A stretch of 64,000 nucleotides of DNA, from contig NW_019091363.1 in assembly GCF_001949145.1 (NCBI RefSeq), positions 1,240,387 through 1,304,386 of the forward strand, given 5' to 3'. This document shows, piece by piece, positions 33,001 to 44,596 of this stretch; position 1 is the first letter of the stretch, and each line of letters opens with the position of its first letter. The position numbers and the translations under genes are program-made. The notes beneath the pieces were generated by a model that saw only the letters and a list, made by a program, of their open reading frames with translations, ran no database searches and was not told the origin of the DNA. Source of the DNA: Acanthaster planci. Lineage: Eukaryota > Echinodermata > Asteroidea > Valvatida > Acanthasteridae.

Positions 33001-36000
33001 GGTGGAGGGTAGTGTTAACATTTTTATTGTGGTCTTTAGTGGCTTTTCTGAGGTATGATTTTACATTTTCGGGGATATTTAGTTTTTACACGCTTATGGA
33101 AGAGTAATAAAGGGAAATGAAGTACACGTGGACCAAATACTGCCCATCTCTCATTTTTCAAAGAAAGTTTTTTGTTCATTCCAGATTTGCACTACCAAAC
33201 TGCATCTTGCTGTCTACAGTGATAGGGAATATATACAAATCAAAAGGTTGGAGGGCCTGGCGTTTCAATGCTAGTAAATTTTTTTTTAAGTGGTAAGATG
33301 ATTTAAAAATGAAAAGGAACTACTCACCGATGTGCTTCGACTAGATCCGGCCTATGAATCCAATCGGTTAGCATATATTTTTGATATATGAAGAGAATCT
33401 CATCTTGGGTAGATGTGAAGGTATGCACGAATTTGGCACTAAATTGAAAAAATACCAAAGTTGAAAAATAAAATAAATGAAATGGGTAGTTGTATCTCAT
33501 CCTCTAAAATCTGATTAAAAACTGAAGTAAGAAAGAACTTACAAAACTTGGCAAAATACGGCACTGGTGGGAAATGCTAATTGAACAATGAATTGGAAAC
33601 CCATTTAAGCTAGGCCCCCTACATGTAGTTAGTTACAGATTGCATTTGGCACAAGGTTAGGGCTTAGATAAAAAAATATCAACATTATCATCATCTGCAG
33701 GAGGCATAATGACGTACATGATAATAATGCACACTAACGACATGCACACTAACGACATGCAGGTGACATACATGTAATGCGGTGGTGTGTCAGCGAATAT
33801 TGCCATTTAATATTGGCCTGACAAGCAGACTACTTCATAACGCATTCACTGAGTCACTGTTTTGAATGCGTAATCAACGAATCCCGTATGGCGAACGAAC
33901 ACAGTTGTGGAGGAAACACAACCACCATATTTTTTTTAAAAAGGAGCATTTTTATGATTTAAACACCCACCTGGTCTTGAAAGATACCGATACAGTCTGA
34001 AGGCTGTATATTTAATACATTGTTGGGTTACAGCATATCATTCGACCTCTTGCTATTATATACTTGTATGTAATTTCACAATGCACACTTCAACCTAAGT
34101 TATTTAAACATCCTGCATGGTTTCATTTTTCACTCATGACATACAAGGAAGGTGTTGGTATGCAACTGATATTTCTGTAACAGCCGGGACAAATGCAGCA
34201 GGGTCGTGCTATTGCTAAATATATGTATCATAAAGAAATGTACAATTCAAGGCAGCTACATTGCTCTTTAATTATATTCAATCACGTGAATTCACTGCTG
34301 ACATTGACAAAGTTAATGTAACTGTTAAATCTACCGGGGAGGATTGCTTACAATTAAATATATATAATAGATCATGAGTTCCTGCATATGTTCAAAACTT
34401 TGGATGATAGAAACGAGCAACATATCATATGTGTATGGAAAATATAAAATAACCCAATATCCAAACGAACAAAGCATTCCATTAATATATTTCTCCCAAA
34501 TAATTGTGCTGTGCATTAATTCAATTAAACACTCCGAAGGCAAAGCTCGTCCAAGTATTTGCAGCTTATATCTCCCCAGCTATAGCTCCTGTTATATGCC
34601 TGCAGACTGGTGAATGGCCCGGTCTGGTCTACGTACGCTTCAGAAGGTCGGAATCAAATCACATTGCTTCAATCTTTCATGCAAAAATTGTAAAAAAAAC
34701 TTCTATTTCGAAATGATGAGACCTCTAACTAGACGAAAATGCCTGTGACGTTCAAATTGAAATTTGGAGGATTTCATTTGAATAAGAAAGAATAAAATAT
34801 CGGCGTACCATGATTTTCGTTTTATAAGATTTTTTTACATCAGTAGTCAAGATTGAAGCTTCAATTCATGTTTTAGCCCTAACCCTAAATAATACTACAA
34901 ATTACTACTTGTAGTAAAATGTAGTACTGAGCGCTGTCGCTTGTAAGAGGACATGACCTTATTGTTCTCAGAAGCCATACAGTAGGTAAGACAACGTACC
35001 ATACAGTGCTGTGGCACTATGAATGCATGGCTTTATTGTTCTCTGTACAAGTAACAATGGAATTAACCCAGCCAGAAGTAGTAATCTGTAGCGCTAGGTC
35101 CTTCAGGCTCAGACTACTACTCAGTATTTTGTAGTATTGTGTAGTGTAAGCCAAACAATATGCTTGGCGATTGGGGTTAAATTGACATCATGTTACATGA
35201 GCTGAAGTATAAAACCAGACCGGCAAACACCAAACAATTAAAAAATAGATCCTCCAATGGCAACAACTGTCACGCCCCGACTACAGCATCTGGCATAACT
35301 GTAGTGCTGCACTTGAGCCGCCTAAGCTAAACGAAGAAAATTTCTCAATCTAACATCAAAGTTTATGCATCTTGACTTTGGCATATGCACCTTGGACTTC
35401 AGTGCTGCGCTCTGGTTGGGGGCAGATGCAATATAGCTGGGGTGCAACAGCATGGTGTGAGACCGTCCAGAAACGAAGGCGAGGTGCCAGACACAGTTGT
35501 GACTCACTTACATAGGCTTTATGCAGAATGGGATTGGTGTTTCCCATGGGCCAGTCTATTTTCGTGTACTTCATATTTTCAGTCTCTGTAGATCTGAATT
35601 CCCAAGACACAGTTTTGAACTTCCTCATTTTTTGAACTTTTCCCACCCTCCGAGGTAAAAAAACTACAAAGAACTGCGACACATGTATACAATCACATCA
35701 AGTTGATCAACTGCATAATGAGAATAAAATGTTTTTCGTCCCGGGATAGCTTGGAAAACCCTGAGTAATTTCAAGCACCACAATAACAGGAATATTTCTC
35801 GACAAGTATACGGTTCTATTTCACGTGAGCAGCTGGTTAGAAATATCACTCTCGTTTATAACTCTGTGATCAGTTTGATCAGGATTACACCACACCAACA
35901 ATCCACGAGCACCAAAAAATACAACTCTAAACACAATCTTCACTGGGGCTGAAAATTTGACTCTGCTGCTAGGATTTCTCATTCTTTGTAGCAACAATGA

Positions 36001-36227
36001 CCGCGTGGGCAAGATAGACTTCGGGTATGGGAGCCACCCAAATAATAGGACACGTACCTTCCGAACAATGCAGCACTTTTCAGCGATTCTGTCCAGTCCT
36101 CGCTCGTAGGCGCCAGCGCTGAACTGATGGCTTGATACACGGTAGGGCCACCCCTCATGACCACCATCCAAATAAAAATGACGAGGACGGACGTGGTCAA
36201 CATCCGTAGCTTAACGAACTGTCGCAT
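23850..36227 (-). CDS. ST8Sia-like sialyltransferase A (GT29), type II Golgi protein
   Basis: Predicted alpha-2,8-sialyltransferase (family GT29), which moves sialic acid from CMP-sialic acid onto sialylated glycans in the Golgi lumen. Seven exons, all phases consistent, 375 aa. A signal anchor near residues 9-25 follows [10 protein letters not shown]; then a stem with [11 protein letters not shown] and [11 protein letters not shown]. Sialyl motif L: CSVVGNGG...[15 protein letters not shown] to TTMNPS, residues about 160-213. Motif [21 protein letters not shown] then GFWPF, to residue 322. Motif III: NHFFDD. Motif VS: His347 and Glu352 (HKFSAE). The Cys of motifs L and S that pair in the family are present. 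Tandem paralogue of the gene at 44.6-50.4 kb; exons 3, 4 and 5 have identical lengths (163, 116, 90). Acceptor specificity (mono, oligo or poly) cannot be told from the sequence. Confidence 0.94.
24397..24644 (-). CDS. Sialyltransferase A exon 6 (central domain)
   Basis: 248 bases, phase 2 to 1, after TTTTCTGTTACAG and before GTAGGC. Encodes [31 protein letters not shown] and HFMSSG, the start of motif S. Confidence 0.94.
24934..25092. repeat. 159-bp MITE with AACTC/GAGTT reiteration
   Basis: The left terminus ATTGAACACCTTATTAAAAG with AAAGGCCCAACTCC is the near reverse complement of the right end (GGAGTTGGGCCC...AGGTATTCAAT). Internal AACTC and GAGTT words alternate in orientation. It lies in intron 5 of sialyltransferase A. 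Confidence 0.8.
25281..25370 (-). CDS. Sialyltransferase A exon 5 (motif L, second part)
   Basis: 90 bases, phase 2 to 2. Encodes [16 protein letters not shown] and [10 protein letters not shown], the end of motif L. Confidence 0.95.
26561..26676 (-). CDS. Sialyltransferase A exon 4 (motif L, first part)
   Basis: 116 bases, phase 0 to 2. Encodes [20 protein letters not shown] and [12 protein letters not shown], the start of sialyl motif L. Same length as in paralogue B. Confidence 0.95.
30146..30265 (+). repeat. tRNA-derived SINE fragment
   Basis: Perfect B-box GGGTTCGAATCC near 30194 preceded by a weak A-box-like region (GCGTTAAGGTTTGTGACTCC). No complete cloverleaf, so not scored as a tRNA. 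It lies in intron 3 of sialyltransferase A, on the opposite strand. Confidence 0.55.
30947..31109 (-). CDS. Sialyltransferase A exon 3 (stem to lid)
   Basis: 163 bases, phase 2 to 0, after a T-rich tract ending TTATCAG and before GTAATG. Encodes [18 protein letters not shown] and LDLLEHLPK, matching paralogue B and the ST8Sia LTKxNT...LLPK region. Confidence 0.92.
31121..31160. repeat. Short (AAAT)n and poly-A microsatellite
   Basis: A-rich run with AAATAAATAAATAAATAA; its complement supplies the T-rich tract ahead of the exon 3 acceptor of sialyltransferase A. Confidence 0.85.
33328..33438 (-). CDS. Sialyltransferase A exon 2 (stem)
   Basis: 111 bases, phase 2 to 2, after TTTTTTCAATTTAG and before GTGAGT. 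Encodes [16 protein letters not shown], homologous to QDETLFMYQKYILPKW in paralogue B, which settles the exon choice. Confidence 0.9.
34880..35170. repeat. Fold-back-like element with reiterated GTAGTA/TACTAC
   Basis: The left end has AATACTACAAATTACTACTT and GTAGTACTGAG; the right end has CTACTACTCAG and TTGTAGTATTGTGTAGTG, partly inverted. Inside, CCTTATTGTTCTC and GCTTTATTGTTCTC are near-direct repeats. It lies in intron 1 of sialyltransferase A. Confidence 0.5.
36058..36227 (-). CDS. Sialyltransferase A exon 1 (signal anchor)
   Basis: ATG at 36225-36227; basic MRQFVKLRM then hydrophobic [15 protein letters not shown]. Donor GGAAG|GTACGT, phase 2; 170 bases. Same layout and exit phase as exon 1 of paralogue B. 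Confidence 0.88.
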
Positions 36228-37961
36228 TTTTGTCTATAATGGCACCTGCGTTCAACAGACGGGGTAAACGGTTGACAGGTGCATGCACGTAAATGTACAT
36301 AAAGATCAGTGCGCGGTATTACAGGAGTAGTGTGTCCATGGAGCATGGGACTTTGAACATCGACAGCCCTTTTCACGTGACCCCAAAATTCGACCCCAAA
36401 TCAATCGCCATATTTTCATCATGACACACCACGCAGCACGCCTTGGTGAATCTAGAGAACCATAACCAAGGATCCCCACACTCCACAGTTCTCGGATTTG
36501 CCTCCACGATCAGCAAAAGGAAACATGTATGGACACATTTCGTCACGAAACATGAAAATGATTAACGGTATTACTTTTAAGTATTAGGACCTTACCTCTG
36601 CCTGTACTGTGACTGAAGGGCTAGTAGTCAACTACATTGACGTATCAACGACATACCGAAGAAATTCCCACATGACCGTTACTCCGATAGCAAGATCATT
36701 CATTCACGGCCAACAAACTGGAGCACACTCTCATGAATGAACAAAAACCCGTACTCCAGAGTTTCTCTAGAATCCTCCTCTACATTATGCCACAGATTTC
36801 ACGACAAGCAACCCTACAGGTCAGGCGGGATAGAGCGCGAACGCTTCCAACTGTCCAACGAGACGAAATCTTCTGTAACGGTCTTCCATATGACTGCACC
36901 ATGCGGTCGTGGTGCTCGAAGAAACGACACGAGCTTGCGAAACACCAGCAGACAGGGAGCGGCCTTAACTCGACGTGTGTGGAAGCGGCTGATCATCGCA
37001 CGATGAATGGCGCTACATACGTAAACGGCACTCTCATAACCACGCCAGGCATGTACATGTACATGTACACTGTACGTGCATTGCTCCGCCGACAAAGAAA
37101 CTCAGGGCAAGCCTATTGTTCGGCTATTGAGCCAACGGGACGATTACATGTACTTGTAGATGTGACTGCTGTTTTAAAATAGTGCTATCCCTTATGCCGG
37201 ATGTCGGCATTGCCATTTTCAATTTGATGACAAAAACATGCGGAAATGGGAAATGTTTCGCTGGATAACGATGATAAAACATTTGCTGTGCATGCACAGG
37301 AGAGATATTGCACCATTCTGAATCAACTCAGGTGAGTCACCTCTGCCGTAATGAAAGATTGTAGGCCTACATGTATAAATACTTTGAGTATGCGGATTAA
37401 AAACAACAGCATTAATGAATATTGATATTTAGTTCCGCTCATAAATTCTGCTGAAATATTTCAGACCTGATTTCTGTCGGAAATATATCTACATGTACCT
37501 TTTTGCACGTGGCTTCCATTCTGTTTTGCTTTGTGACGATCAATGTCATCCGCCAATAGTTGATTGTAAATAGGCACAGGTCGTTATCTGCTGAGTCAAG
37601 GGCTCTGTAAACATGGAGGTAGAAATATTGTTTTGCTGTAAAGGACAAGTGTTGGAAGAGATAGCACCGTGCCACAGCAATCATGTAGGAAGTGGATGCG
37701 GCTGTAGATTGGATTGTGCATTAGCATATGATAGCCCTGACTGAATGTACGTGTTAAATGGGACGTGCAAATTATAACCACTGGTGGAGCTTCATTAAAG
37801 TGTACCCGAATGAATTTTTTTAGACAAAATTTTTCGATGCTTGCCTTTTGCTATGCACATGACCAACAAGGAATCAGCAAAGGAAACAAAATTTCATCCA
37901 GCAAAATCTATAAAAACTCAGTGCACTTCAGTACAGAAACCAATGTAACATTGAGGGGTCC

Positions 37962-38372
37962 AGTCCACTAATTCAAACTCCATTGAAAACAGTGTAAAAT
38001 CAGCACTGTTCAGGGCCCAATAACATGCACGCCAACATCCCTGAGATGTCTGAAACACAAATGNTTTGTGTGGGTTAACCAAGTACATTTTTAATTATTC
38101 CTTCAAAACAAAATTACCCCCCAAAAAGTGATTTTTCCTTTTTTCAAGTGGCAACCCTCAACTTTCTCGGGCAATTAGGACCATTTTTCAACCGTATTTT
38201 TTAGCCCTTCTGCTCTCATATGAAAGCTCAAAGACCCAGGGAGCTGATCCTGGCAACGATTTAAACAATCTCACCATTTTGGGGGCCAAACAATCTCCTT
38301 TTTCAAAAGATACTGTGGGGGCACTTTTAATGCTAATGAGCTGTTCAAAAATTCTCACTTGAGTAAGCGGTC
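37962..38372 (-). repeat. AGTCCACTAATTCAAG element, inverted copy
   Basis: Starts AGTCCACTAATTCAAACTCC and matches, as reverse complement, 40507-40961 over most of its length (for example AGTGATTTTTCC, CTTTCTCGGGCA, ACTGTGGGGGCAC). The far end is degenerate (CTCACTTGAGTAAGCGGTCT). One unresolved base lies at 38064. Confidence 0.85.
38064..38064. other. Single unresolved base
   Basis: One N inside the inverted repeat copy. Confidence 0.99.
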
Positions 38373-39259
38373 TGCACCCTTTGAGGCTTTCTCCTATCCT
38401 AGGATGACATCACAGTCTTGCTCATGAATATGGAAATAGGCCTACTTATCATAAAAACTCAAAAGGCAGTAAAAGATACCCTTTGAAATTGTGAAATTGA
38501 AGTTAAAAAGAGGTCAAATTAGACACAAAGGTGCATTTTGAAGATTTGTATCAAATTGATAAAACATTTCATGCGTGTTAAGAGAAATCCAAATGTACAT
38601 GTATTGCTTTCAGATTACCACTTTATTTGAGGTTGGCCCTGTCTTCCTTCCTCCAAGGTTTGTTGAACGGGAGCATTTCATTATTCATGTGTTATATTGT
38701 TATCGTCATGCATTTATCCTTTTTGTTTGTTTTCATTTCTTTCAAGTGGCCTCAGGAACGATTTGGAGTACGCATGCGCTTCAGCTAGGAGATGGGCTTT
38801 TTAGTTATTTTTGGTTCAGTTTGTATGGAGTATTTTCTGTTTTTGTGCTGTTTTATAATTTTTGTGTCGGCATATTTTGGCATAGTTCTGTTTGTCCTTG
38901 TCCAAGGGCAGATCCAAAACCATTTTGTTTTTTTTTATGGGGGGGATTTTTGAGAGGCCCAACAATTTACAAATTTCTGTTGATGTAGCCTTTTACGCCC
39001 TCTCTGCCGGATGAGGTTAAAATTTGGGACTGTTAAAGGTTTTGGGTCGAAGGGAAGTAAACCAGTCCCCAAGTTAGCATTTTCTCCTTTCTACCCCTTG
39101 CTTCTTTTGGAGAAGGGCATGACCCCTCAGTTCCCCCTTGATCCTACAGTGTCTTTGTCTTCAGTTATTGACTACTAGAAGGTCAATACACGAATGTTGG
39201 AAAATGAAAACCCCCTCCAAAAGGAGGAATAACACCAGTCCAGATCTTCACGTTACGTC

Positions 39260-39675
39260 AATACCACGAAGTAGTACTCATGTATGGTTGTGTGCGCCGC
39301 TTCAGCGCGTATTTCACAGAAATGTGTTATTTTCATTTTCACGAAGTAGCACGTGCGGCACGTGCTACTTTTCAGGAGTTGACTTTTTCCTTAATTTAAA
39401 CAGTCAAAACGAGTTCTTAAGAGCATCTTCTAGTTAAGTCACATATTTACGGGTGAATCAAATCATTTTAGACCTTTCGAAGTGTTTTTATAAATGCTAT
39501 ATTGACAAAATGCACATTAGTGCTACTTCGTGAAAACGAAAACCGTTCGATTATGCATCAGTGTACTTTGTGCGCACGCACACTTGAGTGCTACTTCGTG
39601 AAACCGAAATTGATGTAAACATGGTTTTCACGAAGTAGCACGCAAGTGCAGTTGATCTGAGTGCTACTTCTTGGT
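39260..39675. repeat. Cluster of CTACTTCGTGAAA motifs in both orientations
   Basis: At least six copies in about 410 bp: CACGAAGTAGTAC (about 39268), CACGAAGTAGCACGTGCGGC with ACGTGCTACTT (39341-39370, a near-perfect palindrome), GTGCTACTTCGTGAAAACG (about 39521), GTGCTACTTCGTGAAACCG (about 39590), TTTTCACGAAGTAGCACG (about 39625) and GTGCTACTTCTTGG (about 39660). Confidence 0.85.
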
Positions 39676-40506
39676 GTTGGTGACGGTCAGTGTCACCACG
39701 GTTTTCACGGCGATTCACAAAGTTATCTCCTTAATCATTCGGAGCATTTATGAGTGAGTCGGTTTCACATCTCCCCTCAATGTATCGTGGCTGACGTGGA
39801 AACCTAAAGAGATTGTTTCCAAATGTCAGTCAACAGGAGCAAACCGTAAATTTGCTAATGTCCCCTGAAAGAATGTATACTTGGAGACGGATAAATATTT
39901 CTGAAGATCATTTCTGCCACTTCTATAGGTTATAGTGCCACCTTGTTCATCTCCCTGGTGGGGGATTCAGGAGGATTTTTTTCCAAGTACCAGTGTGCCA
40001 GTGTGGCACTGGTACTTGGGGAAAAAATATAATCCAACGATTGGTCAAGGAACACACAGCAATGGGGCCTAAGGCTACGCAAAGAATATGGCCGGCCGGC
40101 AAAGCAAAAAGAACAAAAAATCTATGTTCCGACATATGTCTTTGGAAGTTGAGGTCTAGTCCTGACCTCCAGTTCTCTACCGCTGACTGAGCTGAAGACT
40201 CCTAATCAGTCAACCTGTCCGGTACTTGAAGGCAGACGCAATCTCCCGTCTCCTTCAACAGTTTGACCCAGTAGTCTTAGGCACAACCTCTGAGGACCTC
40301 CGGTTTATTGCAGTTGAGTATGCTACCTGGTGAACCAGGACGTAGTTAGCAGACATCAACCCAGTGTAACGGCCTCATTGCTCGGATTTCCGGGAAGTAA
40401 GCGAACACTGACGAGTGACCCGATCTGCGACCCAAAAGTATGCGCATTGAATCCCGTTGTGGTTCACTTTATTGGTGTTCTGAGTTCCTACATCACATGG
40501 GTTCAG

Positions 40507-40961
40507 TCCACTAATTCAAGTGAGAGTTTCCTGCCAGCTCATTAGCGTTAAAAAGTGCCCCCACAGTATCGTTTGAAAAAGGAGATTGTATGGCCCCACA
40601 ATGGTGAGATTGTGAAAGTCTTTGCCAGAATCAACTCCCCGGGGCTTTGGGCTTTCATCTGAGATCAGAGCGGCTAAAAAATACGGTTGAAAAATGGTCC
40701 AAAGTGCCCAAGAAAGGTGAGGGTTGTCACTTGAAAATGGCTTCAAGCAGACTTCGAAAAAAATCACTTTTCGGGGGGTAGTTTTGTTTTGTGGGAATAT
40801 ATCAAAATGTAATCGAATAACTCACAGAAAATTGAAAAGAAAGTGAAAGATTAGTGACCATGAAATAATGTAACGTGTGTTTCAGATATTGTTACGCATG
40901 TTATTGATCCTGAACAATGCTGATTTTACTCTGTTTTCAATGGGGCTTGAATTAGTGGACT
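40507..40961 (+). repeat. AGTCCACTAATTCAAG element, full-length MITE-like copy
   Basis: 455 bp bounded by perfect 16-bp inverted termini, AGTCCACTAATTCAAG and CTTGAATTAGTGGACT. No coding capacity. Related copies at 11373-11545 and 37962-38372. Confidence 0.88.
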
Positions 40962-41019
40962 ATATTTAATCACGGCACGTATGAGTTCGCTTGGACGTCC
41001 GCGCATGTGCCTCCGTCAA

Positions 41020-41545
41020 AGTAGACTTGACTCAAGTCGGGATCTCTGTGAATTTGATTATGCTTTGAATAAATATCAAGACCGTACCGCGCGCCGTTAC
41101 TTGCTTCGCGCCCTCTTGTGTCCACTTATTACTATGAGTTCGGTTCAGAAATCCCGACTTGACAAATCTGCCAGCCGCTAGTACACAGTGAATGGGCTCA
41201 TCTACCAAAAGTGGTAGCAGCTAATTACAGTGCCGGACTTGTTTTTACGTCATTCATACCTGCATTGTAATGAACGAGTCTACAAGTCTGACTCGTGTGC
41301 TTTGTGCAAGATCACGTCGTTCATATACAATGGTGAATAACTACATATCACTGACGTGGTCCGATTGGCTTATCCGTCAAGTCGGACTTACTGACTGGTG
41401 ACGTATGACACACGCTGTACAATAACGGCTATCAACTGGGGGCGCCTTATAAGGGTTATGCGAGCGAGACGACAGACACGTGTCGTGCGCACAGGCTGAA
41501 AAATGGCTGATTGGGGAAGAGCAACGCAAGTCCGACTTGATTCAA
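41020..41545. repeat. Cluster of AAGTCGGACTT-like palindromic motifs
   Basis: Variants occur at about 41020 (AGACTTGACTCAAGTCGGGA), 41148 (CCCGACTTGAC), 41228 (GCCGGACTTG), 41282 (CAAGTCTGACTCG), 41376 (CAAGTCGGACTTAC) and 41526 (CAAGTCCGACTTGATTCAA). Probably another reiterated-motif fold-back element. Confidence 0.6.
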
Positions 41546-42239
41546 ATCTACCGTCGAAGTGGTGTTGCGGACATTCCGTTACGGTCATGGCGTCTATATA
41601 GTGTCAGGTTCGAAGGATACCTGTACAAGCACAATATCACAGAACAAACGGTATCTGCGAAGTGGGTCTTATCCTTGTTGGATAACGCTATCGGTGGAGA
41701 GGAGTATTAGGTCCCAGGCAAGGGGTTGACTGACTTGTGACTATCTGGCTCAATATCCAATTACGACAGCGGCATTTGTAAAAGCATGGAGGAATAAGCC
41801 CCTCCGTGGTAAAAGCCCCTGGTGTTCGTTATGGCCATTGTGCCAAAGTATTAGCATATACACATTGCGTTTACTGGAAATACTGAAAAATACACCCCCT
41901 AGTGCGGCTGTGAAGCGTAGAATACGTGGATCAAACAACCTTTCCATACAGTCTCCTCTGTATATTCGGTCACTCGGATGCCCCTGGACCACTCCAAATG
42001 CAGAACCACACCCAAAGCGTACGTACGTGTGCGACTGGAAAAAACGGCACACCGGATGAGAAGAGGGCGCGTTGCGGCACCGTGCTCATTTATCTGGTGG
42101 TTCTTCTGGAAACCCGAGCACGCCGGAAAAATTAGACCGTAACACCAGTGAACAGTTGTTTTTGTGTTCTGCTCAATGAGAGTCCAAGATTTTCTCACCT
42201 GTGAACGGTGTATCTGAGAGTCTGAGAGTCTGAGATCTG

Positions 42240-42600
42240 AGAGCCAAAACCAAGCAACCAAGCAACCAACCAAGCAACCAACCAAGCAACCAACCAAGCA
42301 ACCAAGCAACCAACCAAGCAACCAAACAACCAACCAAGCAACTAACCAAGCAACCAACCAAGCAACCAACCAAGCAACCAACCAAGCAACCAACCAAGCA
42401 ACCAAGCAAGCAACCAAGCAAGCAACCAAGCAACCAACCAACCAACCAACCAACCAACCAAACAAACACCCCAACAAACACCAATAAACAAACAAACAAA
42501 CACCCCAACACCCCCAACAACCCAACAAACAAACAAACAAACAAACAAACAAACAAACACCCCAACAAACAAACAAACAAACAAACAAACAAACAAAAAC
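42240..42600. repeat. Simple-sequence tract, (AACC/AAGC)n changing into (AAAC)n
   Basis: About 240 bp of AACCAAGC/AACCAACC units followed by AAAC units with CCCC interruptions. On the - strand it gives a 287-codon open frame of Leu, Val, Cys and Phe runs, which is an artefact. Confidence 0.97.
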
Positions 42601-43921
42601 AAAGAATCGAATAAAAAACAGACCAAAACAATACAAAAATCCCCCCAACAAAACATGTACATGATGCAGTATGCAGCACACTCCCTGTAACGCATAGACT
42701 TCAAATAGCTGTCCACTTAAAATAAATGAGCCTCTATATAGACTAATTGCAAGATTATGCAAATATTCAATCCACCTACGTTTATTTACAAGTACAGTTT
42801 GAGTTATCCATGCGTCACGTTCTTACTGGTATATCTGGAGCATTTATTATTTTTAACGACCCCAGATCACTTTAATCATATGTACAGGTGTTCTCAATGA
42901 TTAACATATCTGAATACGTACGTTTTCCTACTACACACATGCACCAATGTGCAGGCAAAGGTGAAATAACACTAACCCACTGTATTTACATCAAACGTTG
43001 CCTGTGAAATAAATCAATAAATAATCAAGTAAATCAATGAGATTTATTTCTTTTGCTTCAGGATAAAATAACACAACGAGTGGTGTGATCAAAAGGCACT
43101 AATGTTAAAAACTATCAACATATTTTCTAATCAAAGTTAGCATCAAGATTATGTAATACACACGCCTCCCAGCAGCATGAAAAGTTATGAACTTAACCCT
43201 CCCAAATAACGTGGCTATCACATACCTGAGAGCCAACAGTATGCCGAATGGCACAAATGGATTTTGAAACACCCGATTAGTGAATGATTCGAACAAAAGC
43301 GAACTTCTCGACACGATATTTTGGGATGTGTTTTAATAGCTCAATGCTCGGGATAACCATAGAGCATGGGATAACTTGAACCAAAAACTACAACGGCGAG
43401 GCGAGCTAGAGGGCGCTATCTACTTTTCCGCACGCGACTCCTAAAAAAGCAAGCGATTACTTAAAAAAAGTGCCTTCATTCAGAAACCGTGTGGTCTAAG
43501 CTTTTCAGGCTGGTCCCTTGCACTTTACTCGTAAAAATAACAAATTTATGCAGTCTTCAAGACGAAATAAACGGCCATTCATAAATACCTCTGACAGTCT
43601 CCCAACAACGTGCAACTTTATATTAACATTTGATAGTGCAGCAGAGAAGTGTTGGTGCCCGGCCCGCCGTGTAAATTACGCGCAGGCGTACGTCTGGGTA
43701 CGAGACAGTTTAATCGACTCTGACTGGTCAAGAGTCAGTGTGCACGTGGCTCGCCGCGCTCGCTGTAAGTCCATATAAGGAGACTCTTAGGACAACAATA
43801 AACTAAAATGGACGGGGGTGTTCAGGAAAATCATAAAGTAAAATTGTAGAACAAAATGATAAGAAATCTGTCAATTTTGACTTCTTTTGACTTCCTGCCT
43901 AAAAAAAGGTATTTATAAATA

Positions 43922-44079
43922 GGAATAATATTTGCTTGGCCGGTCTTTAACGTCTAAGATCGGCTCAGGAGACTGAACGCTGATAATGGCCTGGCCTGCG
44001 GCTCAGACATTAGTCGCGTCCGTTCTCCTTAGTCGGTCATAAACGCAGGGTTAAGATTGGCCAAGCACATATTTATTCC
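43922..44079. repeat. 158-bp MITE with long inverted termini
   Basis: The left end GGAATAATATTTGCTTGGCC with GGTCTTTAA is the near reverse complement of the right end (TTAAGATTGGCCAAGCAC then ATATTTATTCC). Inner arms also pair (AGGAGACTGAACG against CGTCCGTTCTCCT). Confidence 0.8.
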
Positions 44080-44596
44080 CTGGTTTATTACTTGTTGAAA
44101 AAAAAGACTTGCTGAAAAGCTCAAGGCGCAATCATTTCAAAACCTGCTTACTAACGATTTAAACATTTAAACATAGTCAAAAGTTAATTTTGTAAAACGG
44201 CTCACAATCAAAGCTTGCACGATTCTTTTTAAATTAACAAACACATTTATCTCGCCAAACCATTTGTGTTAAAAACATGACGTGGCGAACATAATAACTA
44301 CAACAAATATAAAATCAACCAGCCTATTCTGTGACAAGTGTTGTCAGCTTTCAGGTAGGCTAGTACATGATATTGTAGTAGTTTTTCCTGATTCTTGGCC
44401 GTTTTTCAACTTCTCACAAAACACGCGAGTACTCAAAATACTCGATTTTCTTTTGGTCACAATGTGTTCGTGAACAACTAATAACTTAAAGACTGCATGG
44501 TTGGCCTGACTTCTGACTTTTCATGGTGTCCTTCCAAAACACCGGTCAACTTTCGCCAAGCATGCAAATCGCTTCCGTGCTAACCTCCCTCGGCTG

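Larger units (their letters stand above)
36228..44596. other. Gene-free, repeat-rich interval between the two sialyltransferases
   Basis: No exon with family motifs on either strand. It contains two copies of the AGTCCACTAATTCAAG element, a CTACTTCGTGAAA motif cluster, an AAGTCGGACTT motif cluster, a 360-bp simple-sequence tract and a 158-bp MITE, each listed separately. Confidence 0.6.

Noticed and set aside
34876-34890. Telomere-like CCCTAACCCTAAA
   Set aside because: Only two units; not a telomeric tract.
35512-35647. - strand open segment with good acceptor and GTAAGT donor, phase 2 to 0, between exons 1 and 2 of sialyltransferase A
   Set aside because: Its exit phase does not fit the next real exon, and it has no counterpart in paralogue B.
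37962-40961. A single 3-kb DNA transposon with long inverted repeats at both ends
   Set aside because: The right arm is itself a complete 455-bp element with 16-bp inverted termini, and no transposase-like frame lies between; two inverted copies of a short element explain it better.
41899-42762. 287-codon - strand frame rich in Leu, Val, Cys and Phe
   Set aside because: Pure translation of the (AACC/AAGC)n and (AAAC)n simple repeat.
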